From assembly GCA_009192285.1 (NCBI GenBank), contig CM018607.1, forward strand, positions 1,177,736 through 1,241,735: a stretch of DNA of 64,000 nt. Direction: 5' to 3'. Positions 36,337 through 49,044 of this stretch are shown here, one piece after another. Source of the DNA: Morchella semilibera (lineage: Eukaryota > Ascomycota > Pezizomycetes > Pezizales > Morchellaceae). Made by a program: the position numbers and the translations under genes. Every line of letters starts with the position of its first letter. Position 1 is the stretch's first letter. The notes below the pieces were generated by a model. That model did not search any database, was not told where the DNA came from, and saw only the letters and a list, made by a program, of their open reading frames with translations.

Positions 36337-36638
36337 ATGTGCGGGGTAGCGCAGAATCTTAGTTATGGACCTATAGCTAGACTACTAGATTATCAGGGGG
36401 AAACTTGACCCCTAGAGGCTAGAGGCTAGAGAAGGGGCTTGTTGGAAAGTAAAAATAAATTTTAAAAAATTGTGTTCCTAACTAGGCTGTAGCTTGGTAT
36501 TGCAAAGGATAGTAGTATGCTAGTACTCAGTACTCGTATCGATAACTATAATAGTAGAAAAGCAAGCGCAAAACACGGCATCAATAAATCCATGATAACT
36601 ATATAAATATCTACAATTACCCCCCCCCCCCCCACTCC
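36337..36638. other. Convergent 3' spacer
   Basis: About 300 bp between the HAD phosphatase and CLC stops, A/T-rich, with a C13 run at 36620 adjoining the CLC 3' end. Nothing else seen. Confidence 0.5.
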
Positions 36639-39600
36639 CTACCGGCGATCCGTCAACTCCACCAACCCCTCATCCCCCCTCTGCCTGTCCCCCGTCCTCT
36701 CCCCCGTCCTCTCCCCCTCCCTCTCCCCCACGCCCCTCTCCCCACCACTCCTCCTTCTCATCCGCAACCTCCTCCACACCAACAGGTTCCCCTCCACCCA
36801 CGCCGCAACCCTACACACCAGCGCCCACAGGCGCTCCTCGCGCACCGCCTCCCCGGCATCATCCTTCGGGTGCTCGCGGTTCTCCACGGCGAACTGGAAG
36901 CGCAGCACATCCTTCCTTGTCACGACGCCGCACAGCCGGCCCCGGTGCTCGACGAGCACAACCCGCGGCCCAACCTTCTTGAAGATCTCCATGACGGTCT
37001 CGAGCGGCAGGCGCGGGTGCACGCACAGCGGGGTCGGGTCGACGTACTGCGAGAGGTCGGTTCCGCCGCCGCCGGGCGTGAACGAGAGTTTTGCGGAGCT
37101 TGAGGCGCGGTCGAGGGCGAAGCGGAGCTCGGTGCGGTTGATGTACCCCATGAGGAGGGGCTGCTGCTGTTGTTGCTGGGAGGGGTGGTGGTGGTGCTGG
37201 GGGGGTGGGGATTGGACGATGGGGAAGCCTTGGAAGGAGGTGGAGGCGAGGATGGAGGACACGGAGTGCGCGGTGATGCCCGTGGCGGGGAGGACAGTCA
37301 GGTCCGTGTTCATGACGTGAGAGACGGGCACGTTGAAGGTGTGCTCTTCTTTGTTATCGAGAAAGGGGAAGCCATTGAACCAGATCATGCGGTCGGCGAT
37401 GCCGCCTTTTCCGCAGCGGTCACTGACGGCTTTGGTCACGCCAACGACAATCATGGTGGGCAGGATGTAGGTTAGTGCTCCGGTGAGCTCGAACATGATC
37501 ACGACGACGGAGACGGTGATGTGCATGATGCCGCTGAGTGCGGCGGCGGCGCCGAGAAAGGCGTAGGTACCGGGGGTGATGCACTGAAGGAAGTATAAGT
37601 TAGTAAGTTTAGAGGGAGATTGGAGGGGAGGGGGGGGGCGTACGGGAATGTCGGGCTGACAGCTGGAGAAGAAGGCGGAGTTCGGGGCAGCCTCATGAAG
37701 AGCTTGGACGAGGATACCGACAGTACGGCCAAAGCTGGCACCGATGGCCATGGACGGGACGAAGATACCAGCAGGAACTTTACAGCCATAGGAGATGATA
37801 ACGAGGAAGACGCGAATGACAGTCGCGATCGTGAGTGAGGCTATCATGTGCCATCGCCGGCCGCTCCTTGATTGATATCAGTATAAAGAAAGAACTTGGG
37901 ATAATATGCAGGTGTATAGGGGGGTAAAGGGACGTACTCGCAGAGGCCGTTATAATCGTGCCCACCCTCGCACTCTCGGAACAAGATCTCCATGCTCTCC
38001 GTCATGTCAATGCGGAGAAACATGTTTGAGTAACAGATGACGGCCGTGATGCCCGCCAGGAACGTCACTTCTGCAATGGCATACTCCTTCAGGTACCGCT
38101 TCCGGAAAGACTGTGCGCGCAGGTTCCACTTGATTACGAACTCGCCATAGAGGCCTCCAAACACACCAATTATCACAAAAAACACAACCTCGAAAAAGTG
38201 CCAATCGCGATCATACGACACCTGGAACATGACGAGTTGTCCCGTCCTAAACGGATTCATCGCTGCAAGAACCGCCGTAGCCACCAGTGCGCAAAAGTAT
38301 GATCTCCACATTGTCTTTAGAGGGAAGTTTGACGACATTTCCTATCCACCACATGTCAATGATCGTTCTGCATGTTTTTCGGGATCTGGCGAAACAGACC
38401 TCTAGCGAGAATAAAACGCCACCAATTGGAGAGCCAAATGCAACTGCGACACCGGCAGCTGCGCAGGCGGACAGAATCTCCCGTGTTTTTGCGGCATTGC
38501 GGCGGTACTTTTCAAAGAACCTGCTTATGACGTTGCCGGTACAGACGGCGTAGTGGACGCTTGGGCCCTCTTTCCCGACGCTGAGGCCGGAGGCGATTGC
38601 GAGTGGGAGACCGATAGATTTTATGAGTAGGGTCCAACCGCCGAGGAAGCCCTTCATGACGAAGCCAGCGAGAATGCATTTAATCTCTGAGATTCCAGAG
38701 CCGGCGGCGTAGGGCGCGAACGACTTGACGAGGATGGCACTGGTGTATGCGAATAGAATCTAGGCGGGTTAGTGGGTGTAGAGTTTGACGGGAAAGAGGG
38801 GGGCATTTACAGAGAAGAGAATGTAGAGGAGGTGGTTGAAGGGCCAGATGTTACTCCAAGGCTTCCATTCAGGGCATCCTACAGATCGCCGTCAGCTCTC
38901 CTTCAAGACTTAGAATACCTATGTATTTAGAGAACTGGCCAACCTTCGTCGCTTCCCCAGCAGCAAAAGTTCTCATTGAGATAGAAGGCCGTCGTGCAAC
39001 GTCCCATGCGAATATCCGACAGCCATTCGGTAATGATGTTCAAGAAACTTGCGTTCAAGCCGATACAAGCACCTATCCCCCCACCACTCCTCGATCAGTA
39101 CAACTCCTAAGTAAGCCCCCTCTCCCCCTCCCACATAAACACAGAGACACCACAACCCACCAATCAAAGAAATGACAATCCACGCCTGTCCAGCATCATA
39201 GCTCTGCAAAAGCTTCCTTCGCCAGCCCTCGGCGCTCCCCCTCACAAAGAAGCCACCGTCCTTACGCTGCTTATTCCGTCGGCGCTGAGCCCGCGCAGCA
39301 TCCTGCACCCAGTCTACCACCAGCGCCCACCCACTGCTCGTTAGAACTGCGTATGTACCCAGACCACCGCGATTGATGAGTAGCTACCATACCTATCGTT
39401 GTAAAATCCTACCGCACCGTCAGCTCTCCTCCACCAATCAATACCACGACCGCAACCACAACCACAAACCAACACCGCAGCGCTCGCCTGCTCCACTCAC
39501 CTCATAGCGCCGAATCTCATCAATCTCCTCGAAATGCTCCTGCTGCTGCTGCGGGTGTGCGCGCTCCTCATCTGCCGAACGGGTTGACAGTGCTAGCGAA

Positions 39601-39653
39601 AGGCGCGACGACAACGAGGGTCGTAACTGAGGGCGAAGGTGTTGTGAGCTCAT
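36639..39653 (-). CDS. CLC-family chloride channel/transporter (Gef1-like)
   Basis: Intracellular or plasma-membrane Cl- channel/exchanger with paired CBS domains. Nine exons, 39653-39501, 39408-39393, 39313-39161, 39072-38944, 38878-38811, 38759-38400, 38341-37938, 37866-37644, 37583-36639, sum to 816 aa in frame. CLC signatures: [19 protein letters not shown] (gating Glu), [13 protein letters not shown], and [17 protein letters not shown]. Two CBS repeats occupy the last 300 residues ([35 protein letters not shown]). Exon 2 is a 16-nt micro-exon supplying DFTTI, and the exon 6 donor is GTCTGT. The last 60 residues are Arg/Glu/Gly-rich and diverged. The exon 8 start has two 3-nt-apart acceptors (37866 or 37863). 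Confidence 0.93.
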
Positions 39654-40932
39654 GGTGGCATATGTGTGGTATATGTGTATCTTGTTGTTCTATGTACTTA
39701 TGTACCTCTGTGTGGGTGTGGGTGCGATGATGCCAGGTGGGTTTGCTATTCTGGGGCCCCGGTTGAAACGATTAGGTTGAGGCTCTGTGGTTGAGATGGT
39801 TGGTTGCCAAGTATTCCGGTGGGGGGGGGGAGGGGGCATACACGTGATAAGATGCGAAGTGAGAAGTGAGAAGTGATTAGTTGACATTGCCAGTAATAAA
39901 TGTGATGCGAGGCATAGAGCGTCACTCGGCCGTGGGGGTGAGTTTGGGGAGAAGGGGAGGGGGGGGGGTTTCTTCGAGTTGGAATGATCGAGCTTGCTGG
40001 GGGGTGCAGACTCCAGCTGCTACTTGGGTCGGACTAAGTCAACTCCAATTAGCCCAGAGACTCGGGACAGATTAATTGAAGCCTTCGCTGCAGTTAATCG
40101 TCAGTCCCACGATGGCTGAAAGTGTGTGGTCAGGACTAATTGTCACTCACGAACTCTCTGTCTGTACCCTTCACCAAAGGAACATTTATCGTGTGATAAT
40201 AGGCCTTCTGCGGAAAGCTACATCTCTGTCCTACTGCAGAGAATTTTTTTCTGTCTCTCCGTGTGTGGATCTGACCAATGGAAAGTCTCGTAGGAGTAAT
40301 ATTTCGGAGGTGTTGCTGTAACAAGCTGTCAGTTGCGCTGCTTCGGATTCGCGAGGAGGTTTCAATTGTCTTACTTTTAGTATCTGCACCTCAGCTATGA
40401 TGCACATAGTTCTTTGCTAAGCATTGTTGGGGTTCTCTTCTTAGTTGCGTACTGAATAATTGAATTGATCATTAGAAGAGTCCTCAGATTAGAGAATGCT
40501 ACATCATACCTCATTCCTACTGCACTCATAAACTGTCGTGATTGGTGGCTACCAATCAAAGCAGTTGAATTCAGTTCCTGCCTCTCGTTATAATTTAGCC
40601 AAATCGAGTAGCAACCGCACGGGCCACACTCTCTTTTCTGTCACCTTTTTCGGTCTCCAAAACCCTTCCCTCCCCCTGCACTAAAATTGCCTGCAGGGCC
40701 CACCACTTGGGGGGGTTGATTTACTTACTTGTATTTACTATACCTACATACCACCCAACAGAACTTCCCCCCCTCCCCTCCCCCCCGTTCACGTGGCTAA
40801 CCCGCACATCCTCTTAATCTTTACCTCTTCTTCTTCCCCTTCCTCCTCCTCCTTCTCTTCTTCTCTCATCCTATACTCCTCTACTATCTACTATCTACCA
40901 AACACCCACAACCACCAGCAGCGGCAGCAGTA
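39654..40932. promoter_or_regulatory. Divergent promoter region, CLC / IPP isomerase
   Basis: 1.28 kb with no gene. One bipartite CGAGTGAY motif (39909-39928 -). The 200 bp before the isomerase are C/T-rich (TCTTCTTCTTCCCC), typical for a strong fungal promoter. Confidence 0.5.
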
Positions 40933-41933
<1,001 letters not shown>

Positions 41934-43475
41934 GCCTAGATAGTGCGCTGCGGACCTCTTTTTTTATTTAGATACTAATAGGATTGGGCTTTGAATTGAG
42001 TTGCTTGTGCGCTGCGGACTTGGTGTGTATGTGTGTGTGCGCGGGTGACGGGTTAGGTGCGTGGTGTGTAGCAGTGTATCTGATCTTGGAACGGTATATA
42101 TATACAATATACAGTGCAAGATACCCAAGCCCCCAGCGGGCGTTGTTGGAGTGGTTGAGAACCTGAGCAGCTAGACTCCCGAGAGACATACCCGCCTAGC
42201 CTATGAACGCCCCAATCCTCGAATCTTGCTAGCCAATTATCCCAATTTCTGATAGTAGTGGTATGTACGGAGTGCTAGTTTGGCCTAGCCAGAGTATATG
42301 CACTTACAGGCAGGTATGGAGGCAAGAAACCTGCCACTACCTACCACAAGTTCCTATACAACAGCACAATACAATTACAATGCAAGCCACATACGTACAC
42401 CCATCTAGCAAAACAACCTCTGGCGGTGGGCATCGGCACGAGTGCAGTGCCAAGAACGAGTGATGGGCCGTGAAGCACCCGAGGTGTTTGTAGGGAGGAC
42501 CACTACGGCTGTGGTGGTTGGGGGGGGGGGGGTAAGTAGCACTGCGAGATGTCGGGACGGTCATGGCCAGCAATGACCAGCGACGAGTTCCTACCCCGGC
42601 ATCCCCGGCATCCCATACTTTTGGAGCAGACAGAGACGTGGGGCTTGGGCGTGTAGTTGGCTGGATAGTCGGGCGTGGTAAGTACATGCAGGGCCCTAGG
42701 GCCCAATCCTCCACCGGCTTGGTGGTATACTAGGGGAGGATTATATTGAAGTCGGGGCTATTATAAGCCTCCCCCATTCCTTCCACCGCCCACCCGCAGC
42801 ACCCAACCCGGCCACCCCTGCCCGGGGAGGTGGGCCACGGTATACATGTACGTAGATATACGAAAGAAGGAAGTCACTGTGCTCTCTAGTCTATGGGGGG
42901 TATTGCGCTCTGCTCCGTGATGGCTGGGTTGGGCCGCAATTGGGGGGGACGGATGGGGTGTGTTTATGGTTTGTGGTCTCCTCTGGTGCTAAGTAAACCT
43001 GGCGTACTTGGGGTTGGCTGGCTCGAGAGGATCTAGACCGGTTTACTTTACTTATTTGCCTGCCTGGGGGGTACTTCAGGCACGATAAGACGGGGCAATA
43101 GTTAAGGCGGGTGTTTGCACTTCTATCAATTAGGGGTGAGGGGGGGGTTATGGTGAGCTTTCTGGCTTGGTTCCTGGTCACAATGTCTATAGCCCTCAAA
43201 GACTGAAGTAGTTTTACATGTATTTACCACAACATACAATATACACGGTATTCTGCTAATTAACCAATGTAAACAACCAAGTGAAGACGTAGTAGTTACG
43301 GTGTGATAACTCCATTTCGCAAACGCTAGACCCTATTATACAGAACATCAAAGATATAAAAAAGAAAATTAAACCCGGAGAGGGGGGGGGATATAAACAG
43401 CTAAGACTGCGGGTGTGGGGGTAAGTGTGTGGGGGTGGGGTGAGGTGGGGCGATCATATATAATGCCCCTCCTCC
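41934..43475. other. Spacer between IPP isomerase and the Dpb3-like gene (convergent)
   Basis: 1.5 kb, no gene. One bipartite CGAGTGAY motif (42457-42476 +) and TACATGTA at 42844 and about 43215. Long G runs on this strand (42530, 43140, 43380). Confidence 0.55.
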
Positions 43476-44269
43476 TCACCCCGAGAACACAAACCTGTCC
43501 AAGGTGCTGCCGCCTCCTCTTCCACTCCCACCTCTACTGCCGCCACCAATATCCCCCGCCTCCTCCATCTCCACCTCCCTATCCACAATTGCCTCAATCT
43601 CCGGCGTCACCTTCTTCGCCGGCGTCGCCCCCGCTGCGGCCGCCTTTCTCCTCCCATTCGGCGCGCCGCCCACCGGCAGCACCGTCTGCCCCTTCTCTTT
43701 CTCCGCGGTCTTTGCCGCCTTCTTCTCCCGTACCTGCTTGTAAGGCACCGTCTGCGGAATAGTGTCGGAGAGGAACTCGAGGTTGTTTGTGCGCGCCACT
43801 GCGCTCGCTGTTATGGGGTGTTAGCTAAAGGTGGTGGGGGGGATGGAGGGTGGGAATGGAAGGGTGGAGTGGCACATACCGAGGTCTTTATACTGCATCG
43901 TCTTTCGCTGCTTGCGGTCCCCGAGCGTCATCTTGAGACCCTGTTCGGCTAGGTACTGCACGAACATCTCCTATGCAGCCATCCATCCAGCGGTCAGCTC
44001 CTGCATTACCGGACGGCGCACACAGGCGAGGGGTGGGGGGGGGATATACAGCAGCGATGGTGACTAGGAACGCGGCGCTATTGGAGCACCCAGCAACATC
44101 GTCATCGAGACGGATAATCTTTTTGACGCGCGAGACTACGTAGTTGTAATGATTAGGTCGAGATTGCGGAATGCAGAATGGGGCCAGACTGATGATGATA
44201 CATACCTGGGAGAGCTGGATGGCCTGTGATCTCCTCCGCGGGAGGAATTGCGGTGGTGTTGTAAGGCAT
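43476..44269 (-). CDS. Histone-fold protein, Dpb3/CHRAC1-like DNA polymerase epsilon subunit
   Basis: Four exons (44269-44206, 44135-44050, 43970-43880, 43807-43476) encode 190 aa. After a short leader (MPYNTTAIPPAEEITGHPALP) comes a CBF/NF-Y-type histone fold: SRVKKIIRLDDDVAGCSNSAAFLVTIAAEMFVQYL split here by introns, then a KTMQYKDLASAVARTNNLEFLSDTIP helix pair. This order, with the ARTNNLEFL and TIPQTVPYKQV tail, fits Dpb3/CHRAC-15 better than HAP5. It would pair with a Dpb4-type partner in the Pol epsilon holoenzyme or a chromatin remodeller. The C-terminus is a Lys/Ala then Gly/Ser-rich tail. The exon 2 donor GTATAT is followed by C9. Confidence 0.85.
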
Positions 44270-44572
44270 TTTGGTATGGAATAGAGCTTTTTTTCGCGGA
44301 AGGGGAGGGGGGTGGGTGAGAAGTGGGGGGGGGAAGGGCGTCGTGAACCTTCAATTTTCTTTGGTGAAAGGGTATGTGCTACTAGTAGTAGTGTGTAGAG
44401 CAGGGCATGCAGTGCAGTTATGTATGATCTAGTAGGTGGGCAGGCAGGTAGTGGAATTATGTTCAATTGCACCCCCAGGAGCTCCGTTTCCAGATGATAG
44501 TAAGCGTGGAGGTCTATAAGTGGCTGCACCTGTGTGGGTTTGAGTTGAGAGCTCCAACACGCGGGGTGTATG

Positions 44573-44635
44573 TGTGAATGGTGAACGGTGAACGGTGAAT
44601 GGTGGTGAATGGTGAATGGTGAATGGTGAATGGTG
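44573..44635. repeat. GGTGAAT heptanucleotide array
   Basis: Eight to nine copies of GGTGAAY, interrupted once by an extra GGT. Confidence 0.85.
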
Positions 44636-44669
44636 TGTAAAGTATGTTGGTGGTGGGAAGAAGAAGCTT

Positions 44670-44713
44670 GCTGGCTGCTGCTGCTGGCTGCTGCTGCTGG
44701 CTGTTGTTGTTGG
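44670..44713. repeat. CTGGCTGCTGCTG compound array
   Basis: Tandem CTGGCTGCTGCTG units passing into TGTTGT, upstream of the Dpb3-like gene. Confidence 0.8.
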
Positions 44714-46954
44714 GCGAGTAGGTTAAATTAATTATACTCCAACTGTACAGTCTCCGATTCAGATTAGGGACGCTCTCTCTACCTGGATACGGGTAAGTCT
44801 TTCTTTTCTTTTCTTTTCTTTTTCTGAAACAATATTCGCAGTAGGGCTAGGGTTGAGGTACCAGTGGAGGTGAGTGGGTGGATTACCCTGCCTGTATAGG
44901 CCGTGGGGGGGGGGGGGGGGGATGGACACTGGAAACAATAAACCCCAGGTCTAGTGAGTGATGGTCGAGTCTTGATCATGGCTGACTGACCTCTGGGAGA
45001 ATACTTACATGTAGGCTGCCTGAATTCGAAGAGGGGTGTGTGATGGACCGGCCCGGGAGGTTAGTGCAATTACATACATGTAAGTAGGATGTGCCGCTGC
45101 TTGAAGCTGGTTAAATGAGAGCTACATACTCTACACAGTCCGGCGGTGTGTTTCTTCTGGGCTCACGCAGTATCACTCACTTCCTCTACTGATATCTCTA
45201 TTAGGTTAATTTCACCCCCCGTATCAAGTCGTTATGTTGACTTGGGCGAGATTTTGCAATTGGCGAAATGCTTGGCATCGTTGGGTTTTAATGCATTCCA
45301 ATCATTTCCACACCTAACCCTGGCAGCTCCTCAACCTCATTCCTGCCAAAAACAAAAAATAGGCGTATCAGTTATAGTAATATCACATGGAAAGGGCAGA
45401 ATCACTATGACGGCAGTTACCGTCGCCCTGTCGGCACCCAACAATGACATCCATGGATCCAAACGTCCCCTACTAGAGTAACACACATCCTTGAATGCAT
45501 GGGCGAGGGCTAGAATTGAGGCATCGATCAATTGCAAGAGTTTGCATACATGTAGCTACATGTATGCCAGGGCTCGAGGACAAACTGTTATTATGTGTTT
45601 AGCTAATGGTTCCGGGTTGACGTAGGATGACACAAACCCCTTTCTATTACCATAAGAACATCTTAACGATGATCCAGCAATACAAAGTCCTGATACATAT
45701 TTATGATAACCAGTTTACCAGCCTACTTGTTACATCGCAGGATACCCCTAATGGGGGAGAACAAATATAATATAGGGCTAGTTAAGGCCCTATGAACTAA
45801 CGTCAAGGCGAAAATTCAATCATAATATATCACTCGGTACAAGTCTACCTTTTATTTAGCAGCCTCGTTAGGGCATAACACTGGGGACAGTAAGGAAGAC
45901 CGAGATGGTGGTGGTTCTGCCTCCCGGCGAGCGGATGGAGAAACGATCGTTGTGATGAGATAGCTCATATTGTCGGGATTTGGGTCGTCCTATAGGTGCG
46001 ATTGCGCCTTGATACAATCTCGTCGTTTGATTCCACGATATGGGCGTGTGTGTGTGAGGGAACGGTGATATATTTGGTGCCCATAGCTGCATCCCCCGTG
46101 GGGAGGTGGGGTAGCTGGCCAATCCATGAACCATGTCTAGGGCTCTAGAACGTGAGCTCTCATGTAGATACCGTAAATCTAACGCACGATAAGGCCATCA
46201 TTGGGGGCTATGTAATTTCGTTTGTTCGACCCACGCCGAAGAGGGCCCGCAGGGAAGATCAAGGAATAGATGAGGGGGAAAGGAGGGGGGATAAGAATAG
46301 AAATTCTGTGTGCGTAGCTACCATACGATAGTGGACGTCGAGAGAAACTCGCCCCAGCCGTTTAACTGCACGCAAGGGATCTTCTCTTCCCTTTAATTTT
46401 TGATTCAGTGTCAATGACTGCATCTGACTTTTGTAAAAGTATTGGTGCACCAATTTGCGTGTAACTATCGCTTTTTTTTTGGGGCAAATTCCATCGTAGA
46501 GAGAAGAATCATTGTCTTAATCTTGATCTGAGGTTTGATTAGTTGCAAAGTTGTTGTGGGGGGAGGTGAAAAAAAAAAGTTATTTGTCACTTTATCCCTA
46601 CCTGTTGACTTAGTGTTACCGCCAAGACCCTGGCTGGTTACTGCAACACGTCTTCCATCCATCACGAAAACATTAACGACACCAAACCACTCAGCTACAA
46701 GACATCAGAATATCGAGTCGCTCTATACTTCCATCAGGCCTTGAATTCCCTCTCACAAGAGGTCCCCCCCCCCCTTACCACTACATTCTCCTGACGCGTG
46801 AGTAAGCTCTAGAAAAGAATCGTCAGTAAGCAACAGTTCACTGACCACCTAGATTTCCAGGTCCCAAACAGTCGCTCGACTGACTCGTGAATTCCCCGGC
46901 CCACACAGAAGCAAGCCGACCCCACCTCCCCACCCCCCCACCCCCCTCCACAAA

Positions 46955-49044
46955 ATGTCAGGCATCTTCGGCAGCGGTAGCGGTGCAGGTGCAGGCAGCG
47001 GTGCCAGTGGCACCAGTGGCACCAGCGGTTTCTCATTCGCAAATAATAATGCGGGAGCGGCAAACAACAACAGCCCCTTCGGTTCCCCAGCTACTCAAAA
47101 GCCTGCCACTGGTGGTGGTCTATTCGGATCTACACCAGCCAGCGGAACACAGAGCACCGGCTCAGGTCTGTTTGGTGCCCAGAATAACGCCTCGGGGACC
47201 AACACCACTACCCCAGCCAGTGGAGGACTATTTGGTGCGGCCGTGAACAAGCCTATGTTTGGCGCACAGACCCCTGCCTCTGGTGGAGGGCTGTTTGGCG
47301 GGGCCTCTACTACACCTGCTGGTGCTCCACCGACGGCTGTAAAGACGGGCTTGTTTGGTGGTGCTGCCCCTGCAAGTGGAGGCGGTGGATTGTTTGGTGG
47401 TGCAGCGCAGTCTAACACTGCGGCACCCAGCAACTCAGGTGGGCTCTTTGGCGCTCAGCAAACGCAGGCCCAACAGCCTGCGAAGCCCGCTGGTGGACTA
47501 TTTGGAAGCGCTGCCCCTGCAACATCTGCGCCTGCTTCCGGAGGTCTCTTTGGTGGTGGTGCTGCTGCTGCTACCACTGCTCCTAGCACAGGCGGGCTCT
47601 TCGGCGCTGCACAGGCATCTAATGTAAGCTCCACCCCTGCTGGGCCTCCCCCGTCAGCGGGTCTATTCGGTGCCAAACCCACAGACTCAAAGCCTACCGG
47701 TGGCCTCTTTGGGGGCGCAGCTGCCTCTACTACTCCAGCTACGAAACCCCCTATCGGAAGTCTCTTTGGCAGCACTCCTGCCGCATCAACCACACCTGCC
47801 GCTCCAGCACCAACTGGACAAACCTCGTCCTTGTTCCCCGCAGCCAAGCCAGCGGGCACTCTTTTTGGAGCTCCTGCCAGCAAGCCCGCTGATACACCAG
47901 CTACTACCACTACTTCGGGTGGGTTATTTGGGGCTCCCGCTGCTAGCAGCGCAGCAACAGCCGGCTCTACACCTACAACCACATCTGCCCCAGCCACCGG
48001 CGGTCTTTTTGGTGGAGGAACCGCTTCTGCAAATGCTCCTGCCACTGGCAGTCTTTTCGGCGGGGCTGCCGCCAGCAAGCCCGCTGAGACGCCAGCAGCC
48101 TCTTCCGCCCCCTCACTAGGCGGTCTTTTCGGCGCCAAACCAGCCACCCCCACCCCGGCACCCGCTACTTCCACTCCTACAGCCACTACTGCACCTTCAG
48201 GCGGCCTCTTCGGTGGCACCAACGCTGCCACGACCCAGGCCGCCACTCCAGCCCCAGCCGCCGGTACCACTGCCCAGGCCCCTGCTGCTACCCCCGCCGC
48301 ATTCAACGCTTCCGTCGCGCCGCCCCCACAGTCCCGCCTCAAGAACAAGTCCATGGAGGAGATAATATCTCGCTGGACCGCGGACCTCGAGAAATACAAG
48401 GCCGAGTTCACCACGCAGGCCACCGAGGTCAAGAAGTGGGACGGCGTGCTCATCGAGAATGGCGACAAGATCATGACGCTATTCACCGAGACGCTCGAGG
48501 CAGAAAAGACCCAGGGCCGCATGGACACCGTTCTGCAGCAGCTAGAGAGCGACCAGGAGGAGCTGGGCACAGCGCTCGACTACTACGAGGCGCAGATTAA
48601 GGATCTGTTTGAGGCGCAGATGGGCGGCGTTGAGGGCATGCAGCCGGCTGACCAGGAGCGCGAGAAGGCATACCATCTCGCGGAGAAGCTGGATGATCAG
48701 TTGCAGGGAATGGGAGAGGAGTTGGCCGGAATGATTAAGGATATCAACAAGGCTAGCACAACGATTAATAAGACCACAAACGCGGATGATCCTGTGAGTT
48801 GCCCCCTCCCCAAACCTGGTTATGGTGTTACAAGTAGAGCTAACAGGATGGGGTGAAATAGTTGTCGCAAATCGTTAAGATCCTCAATGACCATCTCAGC
48901 AGTCTGCAGTGGATCGACAGCCACACGACCACCATGGCGGAGAAGATCCAGGAGGCGCAGAAGAAGACAAGAGACGCCGCGGGTGGGAATATGGTTGGCG
49001 ACGAGGACTTTTTCCTCAACGCCTCCTATAGAAGCATGAGGTAA
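46955..49044 (+). CDS. NSP1: Nucleoporin Nsp1 (FG-repeat; central channel)
   Basis: Core FG nucleoporin of the Nsp1-Nup57-Nup49 channel complex and the Nup82 complex. Two exons (46955-48793, 48862-49044) give 673 aa. Residues 1-455 are low-complexity Ala/Thr/Pro/Gly with some 25 FG repeats, almost all in the GLFG form. The last 220 residues form the coiled-coil Nsp1_C domain, starting KNKSMEEIISRWTADLEKY and including EEIISRW, VKKWDGVLIENGDKI and, in exon 2, LSQIVKILNDHLSSLQWID. The ATG is preceded by a C-rich leader. A 371-codon frame on the opposite strand is a shadow of the repeat composition. Confidence 0.95.

Larger units (their letters stand above)
44270..46954. other. Divergent spacer, Dpb3-like gene / NSP1, 2.7 kb
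   Basis: No gene supported. It has a GAATGGT-type array (44573-44635), a CTGGCTG/CTG array (44670-44713), two bipartite CGAGTGAY motifs (45160-45179 - and 45817-45836 -), and TACATGTA copies at about 45006, 45071, 45545 and 45555. The final 60 bp before NSP1 are C-rich. Confidence 0.55.

Noticed and set aside
47455-48570. 371-codon frame on the minus strand
   Set aside because: It is the antisense of the NSP1 FG-repeat region; Pro/Ala/Val-rich low complexity arises from GC-rich repeats and no domain is visible.
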